A stretch of DNA of 64,000 nucleotides from Siphonodentalium dalli (lineage: Eukaryota; Mollusca; Scaphopoda; Gadilida; Siphonodentaliidae). The position numbers and the translations under genes are program-made. Under the pieces are notes generated by a model that saw only the letters and a program-made list of their open reading frames with translations, did no database searches and was not told the origin of the DNA. Position 1 is the stretch's first letter. Each line of letters opens with the position of its first letter. The DNA is taken from the NCBI GenBank assembly GCA_032622095.1, contig CP136068.1:160165465-160229464 (forward strand), written 5' to 3'. This document shows, in pieces, positions 34,440-46,013 of this stretch.

Positions 34440-37400
34440 ATATACTATGGACTGTGCGGGGTGTGGACTGTGCGGGGTGTGGACTGTGCGGTATGAGGAC
34501 CATGCTGGGTGTGGACTGTTCGGGATGTGGAATGTGAGTGATGTGGACTGTGTGGGATGTGGACTGTGCGGAATGTAGACTGTACGGGGTGTGGACTGTG
34601 CTGGATATGGACTGTGCGGGGTGTGAACTGTGGGGTGTGGACTGTGGGGTGTGGACTGTGCGGGTGTGGAATGTGCGAGGTGTGGACTATGAGGGATGTA
34701 GACTGCGGGGTGTGGACTGTGCGGGATGTGGACTGTAAGGGATGTGGACTGTACGGGATGTGGACTGTGGGGGTGTGGACTGTGCGAGGTGTGGACTTTA
34801 CGGGGTGTGGACTGTGTGGGATGTGGACTGTACGGGATGTAGACTGTGGGGATGTAGACTGTACGGGATCTGGACTGTGTGGGATGTGGACTGTGCGGTA
34901 TGTAGACTGTGGGGATGTAGACTGTACGGGATGTAGACTATGCGGGATGTGGACTGTGCGGGATGTGGACTGTGCTGGATGTGGACCGTGCGGGTGTAGA
35001 CTGAGCGGGGTGTGGACCGTGCTGGATGTGGACCGTGCGGGTGTGCACTGTGGGGGTGTGGAATGTGGGGTGTGGACTGTGCGGGGTGTGGACTGTGCGA
35101 GGTGTGGACTGTGAGGGATGTAGACTGTGCGGTGTGTGGACTATGTGGGATGTGGACTGTAAGGGATGTGGACTGTGTGGGATGTGGAATGTGATCGATG
35201 TGGACTGTACGGGATGTGGACCGTGCGGGATGTGGACTGGATGTAGACTGTGCGGATGTGGAATGTGTGGGATGTGGAATGTGATCGATGTGGACTGTAC
35301 GGGATGTGGACTGTTGGGGTGTGGACTGTGCGGGATGTGGACTTTACGGGGTGTGTACTGTGTGGGATGTGGACTGTGCGGGATGTAGACTGTACGGGAT
35401 GTGGACTGTGTGGGATGTGGACTGTGCGGGATGTAGACTGTGTGGGGTGTGGACTGTGTGGGATGTGGACTGTGCGGGATGTAGAATGTGGTGAAGTAGA
35501 ATGTGAGGGATGTAGACTGTACGGGATGTAGACTGTGCGGGATGTGGACTGTGCGGGATGTGGACTGTGAGGGATGTAAACTGTGCGGATGTGGACTTTA
35601 CGGAATGTGGACTGTGTGGGATATGGACTGTGCGGGTGTAGACTGTGAGGGATGTGGTCTGTACGGGATGTGGACTGTGCTGGATGTGGACCGTGCGGGT
35701 GTAGTCTGAGCGGGTTGTGGACTGTGCGGATGTAGACTGAGCGGGGTGTTGACTGTGAGGGATGTGGACTGTGTCGGATTTGGATTGTGCGGGGTGTGGA
35801 CTGTGAGGGATGTGGACTGTGCGGGGTGTGGACTGTGCGGGGTGTGGACTGTGCGGGGTGTGGACAGTGCGGGATATGGAATGTGCGGGGCGTGAACTGT
35901 ACGGGATGTGGACTGTGCTGGATGTGGACCGTGCGGGTGTAGTCTGAGCGGGATGTGGACTGTGCGGATGTAGACTGAGCGGGGTGTTGACTGTGAGGGA
36001 TGTGGACTCTGTCGGATTTGGATTGTGCGGGGTGTGGACTGTGAGGGATGTGGACTGTGCGGGGTGTGGACTGTGCGGGATATGGAATGCGCGGGGCGTG
36101 GACTGTACGGGATGTGGACTCTGCGGAATGTTGAATGTACGGGGTTTGGACTGTGCGGGATTTGGACTGTGCGGGATGTGGAATATGCGGAGTGTGGACC
36201 GTGCGGTTGTAGTCTGAGCGGGATGTGGACTGTGCGGATGTAGACTGAGCGGGGTGTTGACTGTGAGGGATGTGGACTCTGTCGGATTTGGATTGTGCGG
36301 GGTGTGGACTGTGAGGGATGTGGACTGTGCGGGGTGTGGACTGTGCGGGGTGTGGACTGTGCGGGATATGGAATGCGCGGGGCGTGGACTGTACGGGATG
36401 TGGACTCTGCGGAATGTTGAATGTACGGGGTTTGGACTGTGCGGGATTTGGACTGTGCGGGATGTGGAATATGCGGAGTGTGGACTGTGCGGGTGTAGAC
36501 TGTGTGGGATGTGGACTGCACCGGGTGTGGCCAGTGCGGATGTGGAATGTGGGGGTGTGGAATGTGGAGGTATGGACTCTGATGGGTGTGGACTGTGCGT
36601 GGTTTTGGACTGTGCTGGGTGTGGACTGTGCTGGGTGTGGCCTGTGCGGGATGTAGAATGTAAGGGGTTTGAACTGCGCGGGATTTGGACTGAGCGGGGT
36701 GTGGACTGTGTGGGATGTGGACTGCTATGGGTGTGGACTGTGTGGGGTGTGTGTGTGGACTGTGGGGTGTGTATTGTGCGGGTGTGGACTGTGCGGGTGT
36801 GTACTGTGCGGGTGTGGACTGTGCGGGTGTGGACTGTGCTGGGTGTGGACTGTGTGGGATGTGGACTGTGTGGGATGTGACTGTGCGGAGTGTGGAATGT
36901 GCGGGGTGTGGACTGTGTGGGGTGTGAAATGTGTGGGATGTAGACGGGTTTTGAACTGCGCGGGATTTGGACTGAGCGGGGTGTGGACTGTGGACTGCGG
37001 GGTGTAGATTCTGCGTGGTGTGGACTCTGCGGGATGTGGACTGTGAGGGATGTGGACTGTAAGGGATGTGGACTGTACGGGATGTGGTCTGTGAGGGGTG
37101 TAGACTGTGCGGGCTGTGGACTTTACGGGATGTGGACTGTGTGGGATGTGGAATGTGATCGATGTGGACTTTACGGGATGTGGACTGTGATGGGTGTGGG
37201 CTGTGCGGGGTGTGGACTGTGAGGGATGTAGACTATGCGGATGTGGACTGTGTGGGGTGTGGACTATGCGGGGTGTGGACTGCACGGGATGTGGGCTGTG
37301 CAGGATATGGACTATGCGGGATGTAGAATATACGGGGTTTGGACTGTGTGGGATTAGGACTGTGCGGGATGTAGACTGTGCGGGATGTGGACTGTGCGGA

Positions 37401-38355
37401 GTGTGGACTGTTCGGGGTGTATAATGTGTGTGATGTGGACTGTGCGGGGTGTGGACTGTGCGGGGTGTGGACTCTGCGGGATGTGGACTGTGAGGGATGT
37501 AGACTGTGCGGGGTGTGGACTGTGAGGGGTGTGGACTGAGCGGGGTGTGGACTGTGAGGGGTGTGGACTGTGAGGGATGTAGACTGCACGTGATGTGGAC
37601 TGTGTGGGTTGTAGACTGTGTGGGATGTGGACTGCGCCGGTGTGGACTGCGGTGTTTGGACTGTGCGGTGTGGACTGTGGTGTGTGGACTGTGGGGTGTG
37701 GACGGTGGGGGTGTGGACTGTGCGGGTGTGGACTGTGCGGGTGTGGACTGTGAGGTATGTGGACTGTGCTAGTGTGGACTGTGAGGGATGTAGACTGTGC
37801 GGGTGTGGACTTTACGGGATGTGGACCGTGTGGGATGTGGACTGTGCGGGATGTGGACTGTGGGGATTGTGGACTGTGTGGGGTGTGGACTGTGCGGGGT
37901 GTGGATTCTGCGGGATGTGGACTGTGAGGGTTGTTGACTGTGCGGGGTGTGGACTTTACGGGATGTGGTCTGTGTGGGATGTGTACTATGAGGGAGGTGG
38001 ACTCTGCGGGTGTGGACCCTGCGGGAATTGGAATGTGAGGATTGTGGACTGTGTGGGATATGGACTGTGCGGGATGTATAATGTGCGGGGTGTGGACTGT
38101 GCGGGATGTAGTATGTACGAGGTTTGGACTGTGCGGAATTTGGACTGTGCGAGGTGTGGACTGTGCTGGGTGTGGACTGTGTGGTGTGTGGACTGTGCGG
38201 GATGTTGACTGTGCGGGTTATGGACTGTGGGGTGTGGACTGTGGGGTGTGGACTGTGTCGGTGTGGACTGTGAGGGATGTAGACTGGCGGGGTGTGGACT
38301 GTACGGGGTGTGTACTGGGGGGTGTAGACTGTACGGGGTGTGGACTGTGCGGGGT
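34440..38355. repeat. 16-bp G-rich minisatellite, array 2
   Basis: Same unit as array 1, about 245 copies. A block of about 265 bp starting GTCTGAGCGGGATGTGG is present three times (about 35700, 35940 and 36208) here, but twice in array 1, which explains most of the length difference between the duplication copies. Confidence 0.97.
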
Positions 38356-38926
38356 TTTATAGGTTAACCAATGCAGGTAAGTGGGTGCCTGACCAGGTGA
38401 CACATCTGTCCGGGTCAACGAAAATCACACCTAGCCCTCCGGAATGACAGTAAAAAGTCAGAATGGAGCACTGGCTGACGGACCTTACGGCTTTTCCGTT
38501 TGTCAACGTAAGTATAGTGAAAGAATTAACGGCTTTCAACCTATCCGTCATATAATTTCACCACATAATGAAGGTGGTGCACAAATGTATCGATGTCAAA
38601 AGAAAGGGGAGGTTGTCTGCTAGGCATATTAGAGAAGATTCGAGGTTAAATATGATGATGACCAAGGTCCCAATTTCTCGCAGACAAATTGCTCCTCGTT
38701 CTGACGACATGAATTTTGAGGTGGAAGCTGGATCCTGGAGCGGTTTATTAGAATTTTGAAAATAATTTTAGAACGTACCCCACAAAAACAAGATTCATTT
38801 AATGACAAAGGCAGAATTTCTAGGCTTTTGAAAATTACTCCCAATGAGTTAAAAAGATGCCAAAATGTTTTGACAAGACCATCATCAGTTGCAGACTATA
38901 TTTCATGCTAAGTGCATGCCATATCA
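38356..38926 (+). pseudogene. Unassigned protein-like remnant interrupting the minisatellite
   Basis: A 570-bp non-repetitive island between minisatellite arrays. A + frame at 38568-38759 (start MKVVHKCIDVKRKGRLSARH) is followed, one base out of phase, by a frame at 38720-38911 that includes RISRLLKITPNELKRCQN and VLTRPSSVADYISC. The composition is unlike the surrounding repeat and looks protein-coding, with a probable frameshift near 38750. I do not recognise the family. It may be a piece of a transposable element or an exon carried into the array. Confidence 0.35.
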
Positions 38927-39173
38927 TGTACGGGATGTGGACTGTGAGTGGTGTAGAATGTGCGGGTGTGGACTGTACGGTATGTGGACTGTACGGGATG
39001 TGGACTGTGAGGGATGTAGACTGTGCGGGGTGTGGACTGTGTTGGATGTGGACTGTGCGGGATGTTGACTGTGATGGATGTAGACTGTACGGGGTGTGGA
39101 CTGTACGGGATGTGGACTGTGTGGGATGTGAACTGTGAGGAATGTGGACTGTGAGGGGTGTGGACTGTGAGGG
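38927..39173. repeat. 16-bp G-rich minisatellite, array 3
   Basis: About 15 copies of the same GATGTGGACTGT-type unit after the 570-bp island; ends at GGGATAAGTCGG. Confidence 0.95.
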
Positions 39174-40250
39174 ATAAGTCGGTTTATAAATTTGCAATCA
39201 TTAATTGCGTTATGTAACATTAAACCGGCACCTAAATTATATCATTCAACGGTCCAAATAAACCTGGTTTAGACCTGAGACGATGAATCCGTCTTTTATG
39301 GTGGTGCAGTACATAATATCGATTGACGGCGTGTCTATAATGTGAGATAGTCGGCTTGGTATTATCATGTCGCAAATGATTCATTCTCACACGAGGGTTG
39401 TTATAAGCGTGTGCTTATTCGAGTTAATTGAGACGGGACCAATAATCATTATACCAGCCTCATTGTGGTCGCTTGATATCTGAGAACATTGATTGCATGC
39501 TCATCTCATCGCATCAGCCATCCACTTAACGATTGCAAACGCCAACTTAAGACATGGTTTGGCTGAACCGTCAGTGTAGATATAAACCAGATTTAAACTC
39601 GGATGTTTAAACTTGAAATGACGAATGAGGCCAATGAGTGTACATGCATATAGGGTACGATCATACATCTAACCCTACACGTGTGATTATTAGCTCGACG
39701 ATATATAATAGAGACACACTGCTAAACCATGGTCAGTTTGGAAGACGCTTATAGCGAATACGAATGCGTCACTGAGACATTTGGTATCGGGGTTAATTAT
39801 GGTGTTAGTAGTCAAACGGCGGCTATATCGCCGGGCTGATGTAGTATATAAATATATTGTCAAAATTGTATCTACTATGTTCCTGCATTGTCCCTATTTC
39901 CAAATCTTTCTCTATCCATTGTTCTTGATTCAGTAACAAGTCACGACAGGCTAATATTGTTGCATAACTAGTCCATTATTAATCTTATTAATTACTACAT
40001 ATTTCTGAAACTCAAAGCTGTCATGACTTGGGGCTGATAAATCTCTTCCTTTATCTCATTCTCTTGCTGGCCAGGTCATTTAAATCCTAATTTTTATCAT
40101 TCATATCTTAACACATGCTTTCTTAATTCCCTGTGTATTGTTCTTCTATTAACGAGCCATATAATAATAAGCCCCTATTACCATATTCCACTTGAACTAC
40201 TACCAGTGAATATTAAATATGTGAACATATCCAAGTTCCCAGTTTTCTAG

Positions 40251-40284
<34 letters not shown>

Positions 40285-40842
40285 GCTACTGATATATCTG
40301 TACAATACGTGAGCCAATTTTCCCAGCATAGAACACTATTCTGTGATAGCTATAATCATAAAGGTTAACAATAGCATTATCATTGAAACAATTAGCTGAC
40401 AACCGGCATCATTTTATTTGTAAAACTAAACACAATAAACATACACGGCATTACAATTTGGCATTACAATGTATTTAAACATCGGGCTACCAATAATACG
40501 TGCTTATAATTACAGAACAAAACAAATGTGATTGTCTACGCGCCATTGCGGTATATATAACTAAACTTAATTTATATATTACCGCATGAGATCAATGTGA
40601 TTCTTACTTGGAAGGTGGTATTAAAAAGCAGCGGAAAGCGTTATTCTACGGAGTTTCCACAATACATCAATAGACTTTTGCTATATGGTTTATGTATTTA
40701 TCTGCTATTAAGTCTTGTATTCACACCTCATGTTACAATGCAGATTGTCCGATATCCGTTTACCATAAATGAAAACTATATTGGTGGTATATATAGGAGA
40801 TATAACACAGTAGGCTTGGTTATCAGTGTGTTTAAACTCGTT
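39174..40842. other. Intergenic; (CTA)n microsatellite
   Basis: No gene seen. A pure CTA microsatellite of about 11 units lies at 40250-40284. A TGGTTTAGACCTGAGACGA stretch near 39262 recalls the GGTCTAGACC repeats of the 23.9 and 25.7 kb inverted pair. Confidence 0.5.
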
Positions 40843-40976
40843 ACTTGTCTCTTCCAATGTGTTGCTATCCATGACACAGGTGGGCAGGAAAATCTATGTT
40901 GTGTTTAGAAGTGGAATGCGTCAGATCAAATGCATTTCACACTTCTTAAAGATGGTCTATCTCTTTCATAAGTGTT
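40843..40976 (+). repeat. 134-bp direct repeat, left of LINE (long target duplication)
   Basis: Starts ACTTGTCTCTTCCAATGTGT and ends TTTCATAAGTGTT. It matches 45548-45681 over the full 134 bp with only two or so substitutions and no indel. The two copies sit exactly at the two ends of the LINE. Confidence 0.9.
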
Positions 40977-41463
40977 GACTTGACTTGAAACATATTTTAT
41001 TTGCAAAATATACAAAAGGGATTGGGGCACAAGTTTTTGCAACTTATGAAGCCCCTCTCCTAATACAATATTGTAACACACATGTGATCAAGATGACGGT
41101 ACAAACTTATTTACATGGTGAGAAGTTATTGCAGATATAGTGTGTAGCGCCTTCCAGAGATGATCCAACATGAGATTGCTTCTTATCTGTGAGAAAATTT
41201 GTATTTGAAGAATGTCACTATTTTATTAATGTTGGAATGATTGACAACTGCCAATATATTATCTATTCTAAGCACTTTTATGTTGGTTGTAAAATATAAT
41301 GGTACATTTGATTCGTTCTCTATTTTGTTATTGCTGTGCTCTGGAAGGCAATACAGATGATAAATCAGAATGAGATGTTTGAATGGGAGGTTTGTCCACT
41401 TGTGAGGTAAAAGTTGAAATTCCGGAAGCAAGTATAGATTCGCAAATAAGATAAATATAATCA

Positions 41464-41812
41464 TTATGGGTCAAAACGCTTAGTCGCTGCAATATATTGC
41501 TGTGTGATGGAAAATAGTTTCATATTTTGTTGGGACGAGAGATAAGGTAATCCACACATGAGTTCTGAAATATGGCTTACTTTGAGATTTACGCGGTCTA
41601 GTTTCTCAAAGAGAACTGAGCGCTCACGTTGGTACAATGGGCACATGAAGAAATAGTGATATGCGTCTTCAGATCTATTTCCACATGAGCATGCGGGGCT
41701 GTCAGCGATATAATTATTTAACATATCACATCGGAGTTCACTGCAAAAATTACGTATGCGACAATGAAAAATGTTGTATTTCCTGCGTCCAGCATAGAAA
41801 TGTAGAGGGGGG
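41464..41812 (-). pseudogene. LINE ORF2 C-terminal Cys/His region (frame 3)
   Basis: Continues the RT polypeptide after a frameshift in a 7-nt G run (C on the coding strand) at 41807-41813. It encodes FYAGRRKYNIFHCRIRN, then SPACSCGNRSEDAYHYFFMC with P next, and ends at 41464 with KRFDP. The C-x-C-x(n)-H-x4-C-P layout is the standard tail of this LINE group. The homopolymer suggests either slippage during decay or a sequencing/assembly error. Confidence 0.8.
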
Positions 41813-44035
41813 GCTGATTGTGGGATCTATATGATACAAGTTGGTTTTAAAGGTAGAAGATTGATCAGCATCGGTGATTACTTTGGGAAGCTTATTCCAT
41901 TCTAACACCATCGCTGGAAAAAAGGACTGTTTGAAGTGTTCAGTATTGCAATAGTATGAGTAAAATTTACCGGGGCGTCTCCAATTATAATCTGCAACTT
42001 CGTGTGATCTGGGGGGAAGTGTATTGGCTAGATAAGAGGGGGCTAGATTATTGATTATTTTATAGAGTGCGTGCAGTTTATGTAGTTGACGTCGTTTATT
42101 GAGTGATGGCCACCCGACATCCTGTAATACCGTGTTGTCCGAAGCAGAACGGGTGATACCACCGACTATCCGTCCAGCGTCGACATGAAGCCAGTCAAGC
42201 TTCTCTAACATATAATTTGAGGCATTGTCCCAGACGGCGTCTGAATAATCAAATAAGGGTAAAATATATGTGTTGTAAATAATTTCAATGGTTTTCCGGT
42301 TGAGTTGATATTTAATCCGTCGGAGTTGAGACAGACGTGAGGCAATTCTTTTGACAGACCCTTCAATGTGTGCGTTCCATTTGAGATTTGATTGGAGTTC
42401 CAGACCTAAGTGTATATGCTTGTCCACGAACTTGATTGAATTTCCTACGAAATTGAGGTTTGGTTTCACTGTTGAGGGCGCAACTAATGAAAAGGACATG
42501 CCAACTGTTTTAGTTGGGTTGAAACTGACCAACCAGTTTTGGGACCACGCTGTAATTTTGTCTAAATCGCTGTTCATAGTATGTTCAAGTATATTAAGAT
42601 CAAAGTGACTGTTCGTGAGGCAAGTATCGTCGGCATACATTCTCGTTATTGATTCAATACCGTCGGCTAAATAGTTTATATAGACTAAGAACAAAAATGG
42701 CCCCAGGATTTACCCTTGTGGAACTCCCGCTGGGATGACCTCGTATTTTGAAAATGTGTCATTGATTAGGACCCTCTGCGTCCGATTTTCTAGGTAGTTT
42801 TTTATCCAATTTAAAATATTTCCTTCTAATCCATAAGCATTTAATTTGTGTATCAGTCCCCTGTGCCAAACCCTCTCAAAGGCTTTGGAAATATCACAGA
42901 ATATAGAACATGTAAGTAGTCCTTTATCAAGTGATTGGCACAGGTTGTGATATAGGTCTAATAGTTGGTATGTTGTACTATGACCTGTGAGAAATCCTGA
43001 CTGATGGAAGTATAAAAGTTCATTTTCAATGAAAAATTTACTAATCTGTTTCAAAACCACTTTCTCAAAAACTTTAGCCACACATGGTAGAAGGGAAATT
43101 GGTCGGTAATTTTTGGCTTCCGCTGGATCATCTTTTTTGAAAATCGGGATCACGTTTGCTGCTTTCCAGGAGTCTGGGAATTTCTCAGAGTTGATAGATT
43201 TCCTGAATAGAAGGACGAGTGGTTGAGCTATTGATTTTGCTGTTTCCCTGAGCATTCTAACACTAATTCCATCATGGCCATGGGCTTTGTTAAGTTTAAA
43301 AGATTTGATGGCTGATTCAACCTCTGATTCTGTGAAAACCAAATCTGGCATGGTGTTTGCGGTGCGCTTCGGAAAACGAGGCAAGTTATGATTGGCATCA
43401 TTAATGGTAGAATTTGCAATAAAGCTATCGTTTAGAATTTTTGCTTTGTCGACATCGTCAATTGCATATGTCTTATTGTTGGCAGTTATAGTGCCGGAAG
43501 AAGTGTATAGTGGGGGGATGTTTTTTACTCGTTTCTTGTTTAGTAGGTAATGTATTATTCTCCAAAAGTCTCGAGGGTTAGATGCTTCTCTTATTCGTTC
43601 TTCGATATTTTCTTCAAATTTGATTTTCGCGTGCTTCTTCATGTTATTGACTTTGTTCCTTATGTTTTTATATTTTCTCCAGACTTCAGGGTTATTTGCC
43701 TTCATGGCCGTTTTCCTTACTCTGTCGCGTTTTCGTATCTCAAACCGGATGTCCGAATTGAACCAAATTTTGTCGGATGTTCTTACTGTAATGCATGATT
43801 GTGGAATTGTTTTCGCCATTATGGACAGGAATTCTAGTTGAAAGTTATTGGCAGCTGTGTTCACATCAGGTGCACTTTTTATGAGGTCATCCCAGTCGAC
43901 ATGGGCAAGTAGATTGTTTGCACGAGAAAAATTACCTTTTCTGTAGTTCCATACTTGTCTAGGAAATGACGCTGCGGTAGTATTTTGAAATGATATTGTG
44001 GCATATACACCTAGGTGGTCCGATTTAGGACATCG
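41813..44035 (-). pseudogene. LINE ORF2 reverse transcriptase region with one stop
   Basis: One frame from SDHLGVYATI (end of the endonuclease, about 44020) to about 41813, broken only by TAA at 42710-42712. The stop replaces the Ser of the conserved VPQGS-ILGP motif, since the reading is GVPQG, stop, ILGPFLFLVYINYL. RT landmarks are LNKAHGHDGIS, NYRPISLLP, QSGFLTGHST, CDISKAFERVWH (catalytic Asp present), AGVPQG and MYADDT (catalytic Asp pair present). The thumb and connector follow with GGITRSASDN and NKRRQLHKLHALYKI. About 740 codons. Confidence 0.9.
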
Positions 44036-44650
44036 GAGTATATTAAACGGAGTGAGCTTGAGGTCAAAATTGGGTCAAGCAATGTACTTGAGGTGCTGGT
44101 CACTCTAGTTGGGACTTTTATAGCATTTTTCATACTGAAACCATCCGTTATCTGTTTTAGCTTCGATGAATTATCCATGAAATTCGAGTTAAAATCCCCT
44201 GTGATGACTACATATTCGGAAATATCAAGAGCGTCAGAAATTGAGGATTCCAGGAGTCCCCAATAATTTTGGCTACAGAATTGATCAGATCTGTACGATA
44301 ATCCAAGAACAATGCGAGTTTTCTTTGAGTGGATTTCGAACCAGAGACAAGAAGAATCGAATTCCAATTCAGGTTTACGATTAAATATTAAGTGGTCGGC
44401 GTACATTACGCATATTCCGCCACCCTTTGAATCACGGTCTTTGCGAATGGGGGAACAATAACCATCGATTTCTAGTTGGCTAGAAGGGTAAGATGGGTCA
44501 AGATGTGTTTCGGTGAAACATAGAATGTCAAATTCGTTTATAAGATCTGCAATTTGTTCAAGTTTATTTCGGATACTCCTTACGTTATAGTGAAAAATCG
44601 AGATCGAATTCTCAGCGTTAGTCTGTGACAGAGGGTCCGGTTTATATGGA
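44011..44650 (-). pseudogene. LINE ORF2 APE-type endonuclease region
   Basis: Contains FHYNVRSIRNK, LCFTETHLD, KGGGICVMYADH, GLSYRSD, VITGDFNSNF and STLLDPILTS, the ordered motifs of apurinic/apyrimidinic-like endonucleases that nick DNA to prime reverse transcription. The final SDH motif is displaced into the next frame by a 1-nt frameshift at about 44015-44035. All other active-site motifs appear intact. Confidence 0.85.
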
Positions 44651-44864
44651 TATCGCCTGATAATTGTAATAGAAAGAATGTAATGAGAAAAATCGACCTT
44701 GCGTTTGGTGGAGTAAAGCATTTTCCGAGGCGAAGGCTGCTGTTTTTTACAGTTTTAGTTGCTAACGGTCGTTTTGCTGAGTCGAAGATACCTATTGCTG
44801 CCCTATATTGACTCAAGTCACACGTCATTTCAGACGGTGGTTCGAAATCAAGATAGGGAAGCAA
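44640..44864 (-). pseudogene. LINE ORF2 N-terminus with 2A-like motif
   Basis: Possible starts are at 44864 or 44828. It reads CDLSQYRAAIGIFDSAKRPL, then a hydrophobic run (IFLITFFLLQLSG) and DIHIN. The following PDP lies in the endonuclease frame, so a 1-nt loss separates DIHIN from PDP. A hydrophobic stretch, then GDxHxNPxP, just before the endonuclease is the 2A-like (ribosome-skipping) arrangement described in several CR1/L2-type LINEs. Here the usual Gly of NPGP is Asp, so activity is doubtful even apart from the frameshift. Confidence 0.65.
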
Positions 44865-45547
44865 ATGGACTCCGACTCAATGAGCAATACAACTAGTGGC
44901 ACCTCGCAAATGGACTTGACTGTTCTTACATTCTGGATGACTGGAAACATGAATGAAGTAAATGAGTAATCAAACATTATCAATGCATAGAAAATAGAAA
45001 ACATGATGTAGACATTGGGATATATACAAATATATACATGCTGATGTTGGGTGGTGATTGGCATGAGGGGGAGGGCTTCGGCTATTAACGGGTAGCTATG
45101 TTTAACAATTTATGGATTTGCGCTTGGGCTTGGATTGTTAGCATGATGGGATTTTCGTAGGGTTAATCTGAGATAAGTGAGAAAATAGGGCAGTCTCATT
45201 GTTGAGGATAAAACACGAGAATATACATTATGATAATGTACGGATATAGGCCTACAGAGGAAGTTACACAGTTTAGCGACACACGATTGGTTCTGGGCAC
45301 ATTATGCTGAGGAATGCCTTCACTCATCGAAAGGGTCAAAATTTATCACAGAGAACTGTTTCCAGTGTGTATCCCCGTTCTTTGATTAGCATTGTGTGAA
45401 ATAAGAGAGGCCACACCAGCCTTGCGAAACTGGGATTTTTGTCGATACGGCCTGCGGTAATAACATGCGTACGCATTGTTGATATTGCTTTTGAAATTAA
45501 TAGCGCGGAACGATGAGTCGTGAAAAGTGGATTTTACATGGGTCGAC

Positions 45548-45681
45548 ACTTGTCTCTTCCAATGTGTTGCTATCCATGACACAGGTGGGCAGGAAAATAT
45601 ATGTTGTGTTTAGAAGTGGAATGCGTCAGATCAGATGCATTTCACACTTCTTAAAGATGGTCTATCTCTTTCATAAGTGTT
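45548..45681 (+). repeat. 134-bp direct repeat, right of LINE
   Basis: Second copy of 40843-40976. Its last about 28 bp overlap a reverse-oriented, decayed monomer of the 50-bp satellite found at 49462-53770. Confidence 0.9.
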
Positions 45682-45800
45682 ACATAGTTTCCGGGTAAAA
45701 AATAATAGATGTGAGTCGAAGACACTTTTTCGGAAACGTATCTATCAATTCATATTGATTTTATATCGATATTTTCTAATATAATTCGATAAACAATTGG
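45653..45800 (-). repeat. Decayed satellite monomer joined to inverted-repeat arm
   Basis: AAGATGGTCTATCTCTTTC then ACATAGTTTCCGGG matches the reverse complement of one 50-bp satellite monomer. It is followed by a GTCGAAGACAC-TCGGAAACGTATCT stretch matching the inverted-repeat arm at 48621 and 49388. The order is the same as at the real satellite boundary near 49455, read backwards. Confidence 0.65.
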
Positions 45801-46013
45801 GACAATTTCTCGTACTATTTTAAATATATTTAGGTCTTCGATTCATCTTTATTAATTTATACCCAGGAAACTATATAAAACTTAGAAGAAATAGATCATC
45901 TTTAATCTCAATAAACAAATAGATATGGTGTGTGAGATATTTAAATATAAATGCATGTCAGACACCCACTTACCACTTATTCGTTACCCATAAAATAAAT
46001 ATAATAGACAATG

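Larger units (their letters stand above)
29112..37268 (+). repeat. Segmental tandem duplication, copy 2 (~8.16 kb)
   Basis: Colinear with 21372-29111. Differences seen include single-base changes (for example TTCATGTC to TTAATGTC at about 29252), length changes in G and T runs, a 157-bp segment present only here (33077-33233) and about 260 bp of extra minisatellite. Identity outside arrays looks well above 99 percent by eye. After about 37268 the minisatellite carries on without a return to unique sequence until 38356. Confidence 0.95.
40977..45547 (-). mobile_element. Near-full-length CR1/L2-like LINE (4.57 kb)
   Basis: A minus-strand element. In transcript order it has a 5' UTR of about 0.7 kb (45547 to about 44830), then an N-terminal region with YRAAIGIF and a 2A-like end, an APE-type endonuclease, a reverse transcriptase with intact VPQG and YADD motifs, a Cys/His motif and a 3' UTR of about 0.49 kb. 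It ends in TTTCAAGTCAAGTC, a short tandem repeat tail rather than poly(A), which is typical of CR1/L2-type LINEs. No RNase H domain was seen. Three frameshifts and one stop make it inactive. The clade is judged from motifs only. Confidence 0.85.

Noticed and set aside
40843-45681. LTR retrotransposon, given equal 134-bp direct repeats around an RT
   Set aside because: The RT, APE endonuclease and short-repeat 3' tail are of LINE type; no gag, protease, integrase, primer-binding site or TG...CA ends.
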